From the NCBI GenBank assembly GCA_949035555.1, contig CAROLD010000003.1, forward strand, positions 1-64,000: a stretch of 64,000 nt of DNA, given 5' to 3'. The position numbers and the translations under genes are program-made. The notes under the pieces were generated by a model that was not told the origin of the DNA, did not search any database, and saw only the letters and a program-made list of their open reading frames with translations. Source of the stretch: an uncultured bacterium (GTDB taxonomy: Bacteria; Cyanobacteriota; Vampirovibrionia; Gastranaerophilales; Gastranaerophilaceae). Numbering within the stretch: the first letter of the stretch is position 1; the number at the start of each line of letters is the position of its first letter. This document shows, piece by piece, positions 15,377-24,830 of the stretch.

Positions 15377-16671
15377 AACAGGATACTCCATACAAGACGT
15401 AATAGTGCCCAAGCATCTTTAAACAGTTCGGTAATTTTTCTGTCAGTAAAGATACTTTTGATAAATTTCCAATAATTTTCTTTTTTGGGTACTCCATTTG
15501 CTGATGTAAACATTTCAAAAAATGCATTGATTTTTTTCAGGTAGTAACTTAAAAATGCCTGCTGTCTTTGGTGAAAAATGTCCATCAAATCGCGGTAAGT
15601 TTTCATATCTTTCATTACGAAAGAATTTTTCAATTTGTGTTCATATTTTGAAAGAGTTTTCTTTGAATAATCACCATTATCAAGTGCCTCAATCGCAGTT
15701 TCAGCAGCAAGTTTTCCGCTAATCATGGCAAGATTTGTACCTTCCCAGTGCAGGTTATTAACAAGCATCCCTGCGTCTCCGACAATCATAACGCCGTTGT
15801 CGCATAGTTTTGGAATTTTTTTGTATCCGCCCTCAGGAATTAAATGGGCTGAATATTCTTTTAATTCACCGTTTTTTATATAAGGTGCAATTTTCGGGTG
15901 CTGTTTTAATTGTTCCAAAAGTTCAAATGGTCTGTAATTCTTTTCAACAAGGTCATTCAGAGTAACCCCGAGCCCAATTGTTACGGAATCTGTGTTTGTG
16001 TACATAAAACCTAAGCCGAGTGAACCGAGCATTGGTCCGCCAAAAAGTTCACCGATTGCGCCTTCGCCGTCTTTTAGGTTAAATCTTTCATTGATTGTTT
16101 CTTTATCAAGCTTAATAACTTCTTTTACACTTAGTGCAACATCGCGGGTTTCAATATCTTTGCGAAGTCCTATTTGTTTTGCAAGAAGTGAATTTACGCC
16201 GTCAGCGAGAATTACAATGTCTGCATAATATTCTTCAAGTTCTGTTTTTATACCGATAACTTTGTTTTTTTCTTTGATAAGTTCTCGTACAACAGTTTCT
16301 TCAACCAGCACAGCACCGGCTTTTCTTGCTTCGTCTGCTGCCCAGCGATCAAATTTGCCGCGGATTACAGAATAGCTTGAATTGTCTTCTTTGCGGTAAG
16401 AAACAGTTGTTGCATCGGTTTCGCCTAATATCATGTAGTTGTGTTCAATGTTTCTGCGCTCAACAGGGGCTTCTGTTTCAAAGTTTGGAAAAATTTCTTT
16501 TGTAGCCGCTGTGTAAATCGCTCCGCCAAACATATTTTTACTGCCTGCAAACATTCCGCGTTCAATGACAACAACCTCTTTGCCTGCGCGTGCAAGTGTA
16601 ATTGCGGCAGAAATTCCCGCAGGACCTGCGCCGACAATTATAACATCTGTTTTATTATCTTTCTTTAGCAT
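15373..16671 (-). CDS. fixC: FAD-dependent electron-transfer oxidoreductase FixC (ETF-QO-like)
   Basis: This 432-residue flavoprotein has the N-terminal dinucleotide-binding motif VIIVGAGPAGISAAITLARAG (shown partially) and the family marker GSKNMFGGAIYT near 45. GDAGMLVNNLHWEGTNLA near 300 is the second FAD contact. It ends with a hydrophobic segment suited to membrane contact. The ribosome site AGAGGGG is good. With FixX it forms the quinone-side module of the Fix/ETF system, but fixA/fixB (etfBA) are not in the window, so the electron donor is unknown. Confidence 0.88.
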   Translation of the reverse strand: MLKKDNKTDVIIVGAGPAGISAAITLARAGKEVVVIERGMFAGSKNMFGGAIYTAATKEIFPNFETEAPVERRNIEHNYMILGETDATTVSYRKEDNSSYSVIRGKFDRWAADEARKAGAVLVEETVVRELIKEKNKVIGIKTELEEYYADIVILADGVNSLLAKQIGLRKDIETRDVALSVKEVIKLDKETINERFNLKDGEGAIGELFGGPMLGSLGLGFMYTNTDSVTIGLGVTLNDLVEKNYRPFELLEQLKQHPKIAPYIKNGELKEYSAHLIPEGGYKKIPKLCDNGVMIVGDAGMLVNNLHWEGTNLAMISGKLAAETAIEALDNGDYSKKTLSKYEHKLKNSFVMKDMKTYRDLMDIFHQRQQAFLSYYLKKINAFFEMFTSANGVPKKENYWKFIKSIFTDRKITELFKDAWALLRLVWSILL

Positions 16672-16744
16672 AAAACCCCTCTTGTTTGAAGATTATACAC
16701 TAAAATTTAACTTGTGTAAATGCCGAGGAGTAGCCCCTCCGTAC

Positions 16745-16820
16745 GGGGGGTAAATGTTGTTACCGATTGTATTCTTGTACGAGAATTATGGTACATATAG
16801 CACAATTGTTTTAGATTTTT
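16745..16820 (+). repeat. Dispersed intergenic repeat copy
   Basis: It contains GGGGGGTAAATGTTGTTACC and ends GCACAATTGTTTTAGATTTTT, matching the two ends of the copy at 36000-36118. It fills most of the 250-base gap between fixC and the Cro-type regulator. Confidence 0.65.
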
Positions 16821-16922
16821 AATTTTTCCGAAAGAGGGTAAATTTGTATATTGAAATTACGCAACTCGCCATTCTTAATTTTAGATTTTATGTTTATAAT
16901 ATATTTGAAATCAAAGTATGTT

Positions 16923-17246
16923 ATGAAAAATATAAAAGTATTATTTGGAAGAAAGATTAAAGAGCTGAGAAAGAGACTGGGTATGACGCAGTCAGACCTT
17001 GCAGAGCGCGTAGCTGTCGATAACAAGCATATAAGCTGTATTGAAAGCGGTAAAAATTTTCCGTCTCCTGATTTGATTGACAGGCTTGGTCAGGCTTTGC
17101 ATGTTGAACCTAAGGATTTGTTTGAATTTTACCATCTTCAAGATGCTTCCGTTCTGAAAAAAGATGTTGCTGAAATGCTGCAAAACCTTACAGAAGATGA
17201 GCTTACTTTAACTTACAAATATATAAGAACTTTTATACTAAAATAA
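16923..17246 (+). CDS. Cro/C1 (XRE) family transcription regulator
   Basis: The 107-residue regulator has one helix-turn-helix domain in residues 5-65. The segment MTQSDLAERVAVDNKHIS followed by IESGKNFPS is textbook XRE. The C-terminal 40 residues (DLFEFYHLQDASVLKKDV...) form a short helical, probably dimerising, tail. An upstream in-frame ATG at 16851 would add a hydrophobic stretch with no parallel in the family, so ATG 16923 (MKNIKVLFG) is used. No clear ribosome site precedes it. TATAAT at about 16894 is a plausible -10. Confidence 0.8.
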   Translation: MKNIKVLFGRKIKELRKRLGMTQSDLAERVAVDNKHISCIESGKNFPSPDLIDRLGQALHVEPKDLFEFYHLQDASVLKKDVAEMLQNLTEDELTLTYKYIRTFILK

Positions 17247-17250
17247 TTTT

Positions 17251-18090
17251 TTAATTGGGTAAGTTAATCTTAATTCTTTCAATATCATTAAAATCGGAAG
17301 GTTTTGATTTTTTCTCACTCTCACCCAAAAGAACTACAGCATCAACTTTTGCTGTTTTTCTTTTTGAATTTGCAGGAAAGACGGTTATATCTTGATATTG
17401 ATAACTTCTTATAAGGTTTTGAATTCTTTTTTTGTCTTCATTTGACAAATAGACAGATGTTACATTAATATTTCGGATTTGACCGTCCGATGTGACTGTG
17501 AAAGAGTAATAAAACCAGGTTCCGATGCCGTATTGATCGAGCGAATGGATGTACATACTGTCATCAAGAATTTTGTTAATAAATTCACTTTTCCAAGTTG
17601 CCCAGTCAATATTTTTTACAATATATCTATCTGTATTTTGACGGGAATTGTTAGTATTTGTTTGTGAGAATTGTGTTCTGGCATTATTAAGCTTATCTTT
17701 TCTGTTTTTGAACTCGTCAAAATTGCTGTAATACCCGTCTTGATTATCAGATGAAGTATTTTGGCTGTTAACGCCTGTTGACTGATTATCAAAAGGTTCA
17801 AAGTTTATGTCTGTTTTTGTATTGTCGAACTCTGTACCATTCATTTTGATATCAGAATTAGTGACATTAACATTTGTTCCTGATGCATTAATATCTGTTT
17901 TGTTAAAATTTGTACCTGTACTGTTTAGATTAACGTTTTTTCCTGCAATTTGAGCCATATCATCGTTTTTTAATGATAAATCCTGACCTTTTATTGCCAC
18001 CTTTTTTCGTTCTGAAACATCTATTGACATAACCCATGCGGTTGTCAAAACAAATATCAATATTCCGATTATTATAGGTGTTTTTTTCAT
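17251..18090 (-). CDS. Membrane-anchored protein with TonB-C-like domain
   Basis: This 279-residue protein has an N-terminal membrane anchor (residues 4-22). A low-complexity Asn/Thr/Ser-rich linker (30-150) includes a run of NVN/TDIN-type pseudo-repeats. The C-terminal domain (about 158-265) has the TonB/TolA-C style: DWATWKSEFINKIL, WFYYSFTVTSDGQIRNINV, RSYQ. This suggests a periplasmic protein reaching to another envelope component. It is the last gene of a three-gene unit with the membrane protein at 18097 (6-base gap) and the VWA protein at 19365. The domain call is moderate; function is unknown. Confidence 0.6.
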   Translation of the reverse strand: MKKTPIIIGILIFVLTTAWVMSIDVSERKKVAIKGQDLSLKNDDMAQIAGKNVNLNSTGTNFNKTDINASGTNVNVTNSDIKMNGTEFDNTKTDINFEPFDNQSTGVNSQNTSSDNQDGYYSNFDEFKNRKDKLNNARTQFSQTNTNNSRQNTDRYIVKNIDWATWKSEFINKILDDSMYIHSLDQYGIGTWFYYSFTVTSDGQIRNINVTSVYLSNEDKKRIQNLIRSYQYQDITVFPANSKRKTAKVDAVVLLGESEKKSKPSDFNDIERIKINLPN

Positions 18091-18096
18091 ATTTTA

Positions 18097-19341
18097 TTAA
18101 TCAAGTAATGAAAGTAATTCGTTGTAGTTATTGATTTTGAACATTGTTGAACTTAAAAGATGAGTTTCTGCAATCAACAATGCTGTCGGTACAAGCGCTG
18201 TTACTAAACTCAAGAACATTCCCTGAATATCGCCGCCGATTTCTGTAATGAAGTAAGATACGTTCATTGTGAATTCAATTAAAATAATGAAACAAGCGAT
18301 GAACATGACTGTATTTTTTTCTTTATTTAAGCTGTTCATTGAATCAATACCGAGAATTGTAACGCCGTGGCTGTTGTAATCGTGGAAACCATCGAATTTA
18401 ATAATTTCTGATGCTTTGATTTGTTTTGATATAGTAAAAGCTCTTACAAATGAGAAGAACGCAAACACAATCATAAAAGTTGCAAGAACAAGGAATATCG
18501 GGCTGAATCTTAAACCTGAAATTCTGACCCAGCTTGCGGCTTCAGGGAAACATGAAGCAAGGGTGTTAGAAACACCGTAAGCAAGAAACGGTGCTGTTAA
18601 TAGCCCGACGCATACTTCTACAATCATTCTTAACTGACAGTTAAGCAGGTTACCTTTCAGAGTGTTCAATTTATTCTGGCTCATCTTGTTAACAAAAGTG
18701 TTAATCATAACCCTGTAGTTTTTCATTACGGTTTCAAAGTCTTCTCTATATTCGCAACTTGTTAACTGCTGGTTGTAGCTTTTAGCCTGATATTTGAAAA
18801 ATCCTGCTGCCGCTGACACCATTGCAAGCGACCCTGCAAATAACAAGGAAATGAAGAAAGATGCTGCACTAAATCCCGGAATATCTTTATAATAGAATAA
18901 GTTGATTATGTAAATTACAAACATAAAAATTGACGATACAAGTATCATGAATTTTTGTGCCGCATCGGAATCGCCGTATTTTTTTGTCTGGTTGAAATCT
19001 AACAATGAAAAAACGCTTTGTTTGAGTACTAAAGATATTGCAAGCACAATAGCTGATGCACCTGTCAGGAAATACGGATTTGTTGTAAGATTTAGCACTG
19101 TTTTTGTGTTGTCTATTTTTAATCCTAAAAGAAAATTTACCATCCCGAAAGCGCATAGGACTGATAAAACAGCAATTGATGTATTCATTAAAAATGCTGT
19201 AATGTTGGCTGATTTGATTGCGTTTTTGAGTTCGGTAATTTTGTAACCGATTTCTTTTATAATCGCAATTCTTTTTCTTTCCACATCATTATTAAACAAA
19301 TCATTACTTGCAGTATTTTGGGTCGTAATTGTTTTAATCAT
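18097..19341 (-). CDS. Unknown polytopic inner-membrane protein
   Basis: The 414-residue protein has about eight hydrophobic segments: two near 50-110, two near 130-180, and pairs near 245, 275, 345 and 375. Charged helical loops separate them; the loop around residues 185-230 (SCEYREDFETVMKNYRVM) is the largest. The N-terminal 40 residues are soluble and helical. I recognise no family; loose similarity in layout to MotA/ExbB-type proteins is not backed by motifs. It is encoded between a VWA-domain protein and a TonB-C-like protein, which suggests an envelope complex. The ribosome site GAGGA is good. Confidence 0.65.
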   Translation of the reverse strand: MIKTITTQNTASNDLFNNDVERKRIAIIKEIGYKITELKNAIKSANITAFLMNTSIAVLSVLCAFGMVNFLLGLKIDNTKTVLNLTTNPYFLTGASAIVLAISLVLKQSVFSLLDFNQTKKYGDSDAAQKFMILVSSIFMFVIYIINLFYYKDIPGFSAASFFISLLFAGSLAMVSAAAGFFKYQAKSYNQQLTSCEYREDFETVMKNYRVMINTFVNKMSQNKLNTLKGNLLNCQLRMIVEVCVGLLTAPFLAYGVSNTLASCFPEAASWVRISGLRFSPIFLVLATFMIVFAFFSFVRAFTISKQIKASEIIKFDGFHDYNSHGVTILGIDSMNSLNKEKNTVMFIACFIILIEFTMNVSYFITEIGGDIQGMFLSLVTALVPTALLIAETHLLSSTMFKINNYNELLSLLD

Positions 19342-19364
19342 TATTTAATCCTCGCTTCCGATTT

Positions 19365-20030
19365 TTATCTTCCGATTGCAGATAAAAATTTTCTTAATGC
19401 TTTATTTGAATTAGCTTCGTGACCGATAATAAGATTGTTTTCGCCTAAAACAGGATTTAATCTTTCTTTAACAAGGTCAAGTTTTTCCGGAGCGGCGAAC
19501 AAGAACATCATAGAGAAATCACCTGTTTGATTTTTAACTTGAGCGACATCATCAGGCAAAGTTTCCCAATCAATTTGTTTTTCTACAGCGCCTTCGTTTT
19601 CCAGATCACCTATAACAACAACTGACGGAATATAGCCTTCTTTGAACATGTTAATTGCGTGATTAAAAGATTTCTTCAAAGATAAGCCATAAGCTGTTCC
19701 AAATTCTTTGGCATCAAGCTGTGTGAATTTTTCCATGGATTTTCTGATTTCTGCACTTGATTGCGGAGAACCTTCATAAATAATATATGCATCTTCTGAA
19801 ACACGTAAAATTTTAATATGATCTTCAGGATCAAGCATAGAACATAATTGTCTGATAGTTTTTTTCTGTTCCGGAAGCTGTTTTTGGTTTGATGCTGATG
19901 AATCAACAACAAATATCACAGCCGCTTTGTGGAAATCATCCACTTTTACTTTTGATAATCCAAATATTGCGGCACTTATAATCCCGAGTGCAACTATTGA
20001 AAAAAGTACAATTTTTAACGTGTTATTCAT
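19365..20030 (-). CDS. Membrane-anchored VWA-like domain protein
   Basis: The 221-residue protein has an N-terminal transmembrane anchor (residues 5-24) followed by a von Willebrand factor A-like fold. The metal-site motif D-x-S-x-S is present as VVDSSAS at about 41-47. A Thr/Gly in FGTAYGLSLKK near 112 and the strand VVVIGDLEN near 140 fit the remaining MIDAS positions. VWA domains mediate metal-dependent protein contacts. As first gene of the three-gene envelope unit it may recruit or organise the other two. No ribosome site of note precedes the ATG. Confidence 0.65.
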   Translation of the reverse strand: MNNTLKIVLFSIVALGIISAAIFGLSKVKVDDFHKAAVIFVVDSSASNQKQLPEQKKTIRQLCSMLDPEDHIKILRVSEDAYIIYEGSPQSSAEIRKSMEKFTQLDAKEFGTAYGLSLKKSFNHAINMFKEGYIPSVVVIGDLENEGAVEKQIDWETLPDDVAQVKNQTGDFSMMFLFAAPEKLDLVKERLNPVLGENNLIIGHEANSNKALRKFLSAIGR

Positions 20031-20098
20031 AGTAATAAGTTACCATAAAAATATATATTCGGTAATCATATAAATGATTGAGAAGAAATTAACAAAGT

Positions 20099-20132
20099 AA
20101 AGGCGGGAGTGATAAACATCACTCCCGCCTTT
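20099..20132 (-). terminator. Terminator of the hydrogenase operon
   Basis: AAAGGCGGGAGTGAT pairs with ATCACTCCCGCCTTT around a four-base loop, 12 bases beyond the hydA stop. Confidence 0.75.
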
Positions 20133-20143
20133 AGAGATATTAT

Positions 20144-21613
20144 TTATTTTTTGACTAAAACATCCTTAATTGCAGGACTTTCGTTAACATAACCGGTCAA
20201 TTGTTTCAAAGCCGGTTTGTAAGCGTTCACTGTGCTTGAACCGCCTAAGCATCCGCCCGGGCAAGCCATAACTTCAATTAAGTTACCGAGTTCGCATTTG
20301 CCGTTTTTGGCAAATTTTTTCAAATCTCTTATAGCCTGTTTATCCAATCCGTTGATAACGTGAGCTTGTGCTTTCTTATCGTCATCCAGAAGAGCGTTTA
20401 CCGCTGCTGCAACACCGCCTGTTACTGCGAAATTTCTTGCTTCTGCTGAGGATTCTTTTCTGAATTCTGCTTCGTCGCAAGCGGCAACCTGAACATTCAA
20501 TGCAATAAACCATGCACCAAGTTCTTCGTAGTTAAGAACATAGTCAATGTTTGGGTTTTGCATTGCTTCGCGTCTTTTTGCAACACAAGGGCTGAAAAAT
20601 ACGGTTAATGCATCAGGAGTTTCTTTTTTAATCATTTCTGCTGTGTAGTAAGCAGGAGTTTTTGTTTCTGAACGGAACGGTTTCAATTCAGGAATATGTT
20701 TTTCTACAAGTTCATTGTAGCCTGCACAGCAGGAAGTTGTCATAAATTCCTGACCTTCTTCCATTCTTTCAGCGAATTCAGCTGCTTCATTTTTTGTTGT
20801 AATATCAGCACCTTCGGCAACTTCCACAACATCAGAGAAGCCTAATGAAAGGATTGCCTGCTTAAGCTGTTTCGGTGTGCAAGGAAGTTGTCCGAAGATT
20901 GCAGGAGCAACCATTGCAGTTAATTTTTTACCGTTTTTAATTTCTTTTAAGATATCAATAATCTGGCTTTTTTCGTGAACTGCACCGAACGGACAAGCAT
21001 TTACACATTTTCCGCAAGAAATACATTTTTCGAAATCAATACGAGCTAATCCGTCTTCGTCTTTTGTAATTGCACCCACAGGGCAAGCGTTTTCGCAAGG
21101 TACGATAATTCTTGCAATTGCCTGATAAGGACATACTTGAGCGCACATTCCACAATTCTTACATTTAGCAGGGTCAATTACGGATTTGCCGTTTTCGACT
21201 TTTATTGCGCCGAAGCGGCAAGTTGATTCACAAGGTCTTGCAACACAGCCTTGGCAAAGGTCTGTAACGAAAATTCTTGACGGTACACAACCCTGACAAG
21301 CTGTTTGCAATACTGTCAAAGGATTTTTTTCAGGTTCGGTTCTTTTTTCTGCTTTTTCGGCAAGAGTTGATAACAATTCGCTGTCATCAGCTTCCTCAAT
21401 AGAAAGTCCCAATCCTGCAATTGCTCTGTCTCTCAAGATTGCACGTTCTTTGTGAATACAGCATCTGTACGGTACTTCACTGCCTTTCGGGCGCATATCG
21501 TAAGGGATTTTTCTTGTGTTTTCTTCGAAATTATCACTTAAATATGCTTTTATTAATCTTACTAAAATCTCTCTTTTTAAATGAGATGTTTGTTTTGGGG
21601 TATTTATTGCCAT
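20144..21613 (-). CDS. hydA: Catalytic [FeFe] hydrogenase
   Basis: The 489-residue enzyme reduces protons to H2 using ferredoxin electrons. Two ferredoxin-like [4Fe-4S] motifs lie at C151-C161 (CKNCGMCAQVCP) and C197-C207 (CISCGKCVNACP), with additional Cys groups upstream (CQGCV..., CESTC). H-cluster ligands are visible: L1 TSCCAG (C295/C296), L2 FSPCVAK (C343), L3 MACPGGCLGG (C451, C455). The proline usual after TSCC is alanine, which together with the N-terminal Cys layout suggests a group-B-type enzyme. It is last in the operon starting at 25076. The HydEFG maturases are not in the window. Confidence 0.9.
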   Translation of the reverse strand: MAINTPKQTSHLKREILVRLIKAYLSDNFEENTRKIPYDMRPKGSEVPYRCCIHKERAILRDRAIAGLGLSIEEADDSELLSTLAEKAEKRTEPEKNPLTVLQTACQGCVPSRIFVTDLCQGCVARPCESTCRFGAIKVENGKSVIDPAKCKNCGMCAQVCPYQAIARIIVPCENACPVGAITKDEDGLARIDFEKCISCGKCVNACPFGAVHEKSQIIDILKEIKNGKKLTAMVAPAIFGQLPCTPKQLKQAILSLGFSDVVEVAEGADITTKNEAAEFAERMEEGQEFMTTSCCAGYNELVEKHIPELKPFRSETKTPAYYTAEMIKKETPDALTVFFSPCVAKRREAMQNPNIDYVLNYEELGAWFIALNVQVAACDEAEFRKESSAEARNFAVTGGVAAAVNALLDDDKKAQAHVINGLDKQAIRDLKKFAKNGKCELGNLIEVMACPGGCLGGSSTVNAYKPALKQLTGYVNESPAIKDVLVKK

Positions 21614-21630
21614 ACTTCCTAATCCTTTTC

Positions 21631-21888
21631 TTACTTATTTAACTTCGCATCAATAGCTGAAAGAACTTTTTCAACTGTAGCTTCTTTAATAACTTCGTCA
21701 TCAACTTTTACGTAAGGAGCTTTTGAAAATTCCCAATCAACTGAGCACAATCCAAGGCAAGGTACGCCTGAAACATCAACTTTATCGCCGTATTTTGCAG
21801 GAACGATTTCGATTAATTCCTGAAGATTTGCTGAACCCATAACAAAACAAGTTGTACCTAAACATACTTTTACGCTGATTTTTTCCAT
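21631..21888 (-). CDS. Thioredoxin-like [2Fe-2S] ferredoxin (NuoE/HydC-like)
   Basis: The 85-residue protein has the four cysteines of the NuoE-type [2Fe-2S] fold: C9-x4-C14 (CLGTTC) and later C44-x3-C48 (CLGLC). It is a small electron carrier. Its position 17 bases upstream of hydA suggests that it supplies or accepts electrons for the hydrogenase. It is related to the protein at 24831 in the same operon. The RBS GGTAAAAAATGG is fair. Confidence 0.83.
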   Translation of the reverse strand: MEKISVKVCLGTTCFVMGSANLQELIEIVPAKYGDKVDVSGVPCLGLCSVDWEFSKAPYVKVDDEVIKEATVEKVLSAIDAKLNK

Positions 21889-21910
21889 TTTTTACCTTCC
21901 TCTTGTGCCT

Positions 21911-23077
21911 TTACATATATTGTACACTAACTTTTTTAAAATATTTATCCTGTAAAACCGCTGATATCTTTTTAATAATATTTTTTCTGATTTCAATTTC
22001 AATCGGCAAGGCAGGATTGTAATGTGCCTGATTGAGCTTTGCGCCAACCATAAAATTGATGCAGTCGCTATCTAATAAAAATTCTACCAGCTTTCCTGCG
22101 GCGTTGTCAATACCTGTAGTTTCGCCTGCTTCAAGATACTCAAGAGCCTGTGTCAGGGTTAGAATTCCTTCGGTCACAAGGTCAACTCCTTCCATATATG
22201 AACAACTGGGAAGTTTGCCCACACTAATTGCCTTGTCCATAGTAATAGGAATATTTAATTCTCTTGATATAAGATTTGCGGTTGTGCCGCCGCAGATTGC
22301 TTTTTTGCCTTTAAAATCCTTAAACATTTGTGCGTATTCAGGGTCTTTTTTCTGATAGAAAGGCGGACCGGTGAATACTAAAGATGTACGCGGTTCTCGG
22401 CAGTAAAGAACACAGGCCGATATATCATCTTTCGGGTTTCTGTCAGTTTCGATGTTTTTAGCCTGTCGTACGATGTAGGCTGAAAGTTCAGAACTCGAAA
22501 TATCAGGTTCTTCTGCAAGTTTAGCAAGAACAAGATTAATTAAACCTTCTCTTCTTAAACCTAATTTCAAACGGCTGTTGCCAAGCCCGCACTGGGTTAC
22601 CCCGTCAGAGCAAAAAATCAGGCGGTCGCCGAGTTCCAGATGTATTTTGTAACTTTTCATACATCTGTTTTTGAAAGTTTTTGACGGAATTGATTCGTAT
22701 GGCGGAGTCATAACTTCGTTATTTTTTATCCACAGAAATTCAGGATTACCTTCTTCTATTATGCGTGCAAATCCTTCGTCGTTCACATCAATTACTGAAA
22801 AAGTCGAATAGCTTATTTTGCGTACTTTACACACAGGTAAAGAGTTCATAACGATTTCTGCCGCGTGTTTAATCGGAATTTGTGAATTTTCTACAAACCG
22901 CAAAAGCATTGTTGCAGTCATACACGAGAGAATATTTGCTTTAATTCCGCTCCCCAGCCCGTCAGACAATACGGCAATCAATTTGGCTTCATCGGGGTAT
23001 CTTTTTGATACAAAGTAATCCCCAAAAGCGTTTTGATTATATTTTTTTAGCTGATTGCAGTCAATATCAATAAACAT
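21911..23077 (-). CDS. SpoIIE/PP2C-type serine phosphatase linked to sensory hydrogenase
   Basis: The 388-residue protein is a PPM/SpoIIE-like phosphatase. Metal-binding motifs are visible: GDYF near 19, VLSDGLGSGIKA near 35 (D-G), IFCSDGVTQ near 155 (D-G), and NPKDDISACVL near 213 (DD). The C-terminal third (GPPFYQKKDPEYAQMF... to the end) is a further domain of unknown role with ICGGTTANLISREL. Its start overlaps the sensory hydrogenase stop by one base. In other anaerobes such phosphatases are paired with sensory [FeFe] hydrogenases, which suggests that H2 or redox state is converted to a dephosphorylation signal. Confidence 0.83.
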   Translation of the reverse strand: MFIDIDCNQLKKYNQNAFGDYFVSKRYPDEAKLIAVLSDGLGSGIKANILSCMTATMLLRFVENSQIPIKHAAEIVMNSLPVCKVRKISYSTFSVIDVNDEGFARIIEEGNPEFLWIKNNEVMTPPYESIPSKTFKNRCMKSYKIHLELGDRLIFCSDGVTQCGLGNSRLKLGLRREGLINLVLAKLAEEPDISSSELSAYIVRQAKNIETDRNPKDDISACVLYCREPRTSLVFTGPPFYQKKDPEYAQMFKDFKGKKAICGGTTANLISRELNIPITMDKAISVGKLPSCSYMEGVDLVTEGILTLTQALEYLEAGETTGIDNAAGKLVEFLLDSDCINFMVGAKLNQAHYNPALPIEIEIRKNIIKKISAVLQDKYFKKVSVQYM

Positions 23078-24804
23078 TACTGAATATTTCCTCCATCATC
23101 CGGTTTGTCGTCATAATCGTTTGCAATTGAGTTAAGAAGCGTTTCGGTTTCGACCATATGTTCTCCAAGAAGGCAGGCGATTTCCTGAACGATTGAGATA
23201 TTTTTTGAGATAACTTCTTTGGCTTTTTCAGAAATTTTTTCTCTGTTTGTCTCAGTTTGTGTTACATCGGTTATTATTGCGCCGACAATTTCGTTTTCCT
23301 CGATTGTGAATGCATTTATATCATATAGACGATTGTTAACGGGATAATGTTCCTTATGAAGACTTTTTCCTGTTTTCAAAATAGTTCTGAAAATATCGGA
23401 AAATTCAACAACTCTGTCGATTGCCGCGCCTGTAAGTCCGTCAGGACGTGCTTTAAAAATGTCGTACATTTCGCCTGTAAACATTTTCATAAAGTTGTCG
23501 TTAGCTTCCAGAATGTTCATATTATTATCAACCATAACGATTGCGGCAGGCATGCATCGAAGCATTGCCGCGGCTTTTCGCATTGCAATTTTTCGCATAT
23601 AAGAAACACACATTGAAGGCTCCGCAACTCCGTCAAGCAGTGCAACAGCAAGTTCGCGGCAGGAAGAATATCCGCATCCGCCGCAGTTTAATTCGTCGTC
23701 AATTGTGTGTTTGCCGATTTTTTTAAGGGTTGATAGAATTTCTTCCAATGTGTAATTTGAGGTAGAAATTTCTTTTGGCGAATAGTTGCATTCGACAACA
23801 ACTTGAGCTTCTGTTGGAATTTCGTCTCTGACTTTAACTTTTTGCATAACATCGGAAATAGAACTGATACTTGCGTTGTTTGATGCAATACAAGGACCTG
23901 TGATACATCCTGATTCACAGGCTAGTGCTTCTACAAATACAGGCACGGACAATTTTTCTGCATCCAGATTTTCTAAAGCTCTGTCAAAAGCCTGAATTCC
24001 GCAAATTTCCATTAACTGTGCTTCAGGTTTGACACCGACTTTTTTAATTGTTTCATTCATTCCGCCGTTTATCGGATACAATGTACCTTCGTGTGCGCTG
24101 TATGGTACAAATTCAAATTGGTTTTCCTTTTTAATCTCTGAGATATCCCCGATTTCATCGGCAATCCATATTTTTAATTCTTCAAAAGTTATAGAAACAT
24201 CAATTAAACCGTCATTTTCGTCGGCTTCGTTTTTCTTTCCGATACAAGGTCCTATGAATACAACCGCAATATCTTCTCCATATGTGTTTTTAAGCATTCT
24301 GGCATGAGTTTTTGCAGGAGAACCTATTGGCGTGATGTATTTTGAAAATTCAGGTTTGTAAAGTCTGATATAATCAACAATAACCGGACATGCGCTTGAA
24401 ATCCATAATCCATGGTCAGTATTATTAAGCATTTCTGCGGTTTTAATAGAAACCTCTTGAGCACCCAGAGCAGTTTCAGATACATCTTTGAATCCTAAAC
24501 GTTTAAGTATGGCAATCATTTTTTGTGCAGAATTTTCAAATACAGATCTCCATGAAGGTGCAAGCGAAACATAGACATCACGTCCTGTTATCAGCAGATT
24601 TTTAACTTGCTCCAAATCTGTTCTTACGCATTTTGCATTCGACGGACAAACCTTAACACAGGTCCCGCAGGATATGCATTTTTCCGGAATAACTGATGCA
24701 TGGTCATTCTCGATTTTGATAGCCTTTACAGGACACTCTCTGACGCACTTGTAGCAGTCGTGGCATTCGTTTGTGAGAGTGTAAACCGGATGTTGATTAT
24801 TCAT
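23077..24804 (-). CDS. Sensory [FeFe] hydrogenase with PAS domain
   Basis: The 575-residue multidomain protein has an N-terminal 2[4Fe-4S] ferredoxin domain (CHDCYKCVRECP; CISCGTCVKVCP) and a hydrogenase H-domain (about 70-330). Then come a CGGCGYSSC 4Fe-4S motif (near 380), a PAS domain (about 415-520), and a helical tail. In the H-domain L1 is SSACP, lacking one of the TSCCP cysteines (only C139); L2 GPCIGK and L3 ACESGC remain. This pattern, the PAS domain and the following PP2C gene mark a sensor rather than a bulk catalyst. It resembles hfs-type operons of anaerobic Firmicutes. Confidence 0.83.
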   Translation of the reverse strand: MNNQHPVYTLTNECHDCYKCVRECPVKAIKIENDHASVIPEKCISCGTCVKVCPSNAKCVRTDLEQVKNLLITGRDVYVSLAPSWRSVFENSAQKMIAILKRLGFKDVSETALGAQEVSIKTAEMLNNTDHGLWISSACPVIVDYIRLYKPEFSKYITPIGSPAKTHARMLKNTYGEDIAVVFIGPCIGKKNEADENDGLIDVSITFEELKIWIADEIGDISEIKKENQFEFVPYSAHEGTLYPINGGMNETIKKVGVKPEAQLMEICGIQAFDRALENLDAEKLSVPVFVEALACESGCITGPCIASNNASISSISDVMQKVKVRDEIPTEAQVVVECNYSPKEISTSNYTLEEILSTLKKIGKHTIDDELNCGGCGYSSCRELAVALLDGVAEPSMCVSYMRKIAMRKAAAMLRCMPAAIVMVDNNMNILEANDNFMKMFTGEMYDIFKARPDGLTGAAIDRVVEFSDIFRTILKTGKSLHKEHYPVNNRLYDINAFTIEENEIVGAIITDVTQTETNREKISEKAKEVISKNISIVQEIACLLGEHMVETETLLNSIANDYDDKPDDGGNIQ

Positions 24805-24830
24805 TTTTTATAAACCCCTGATTTGTTTTT

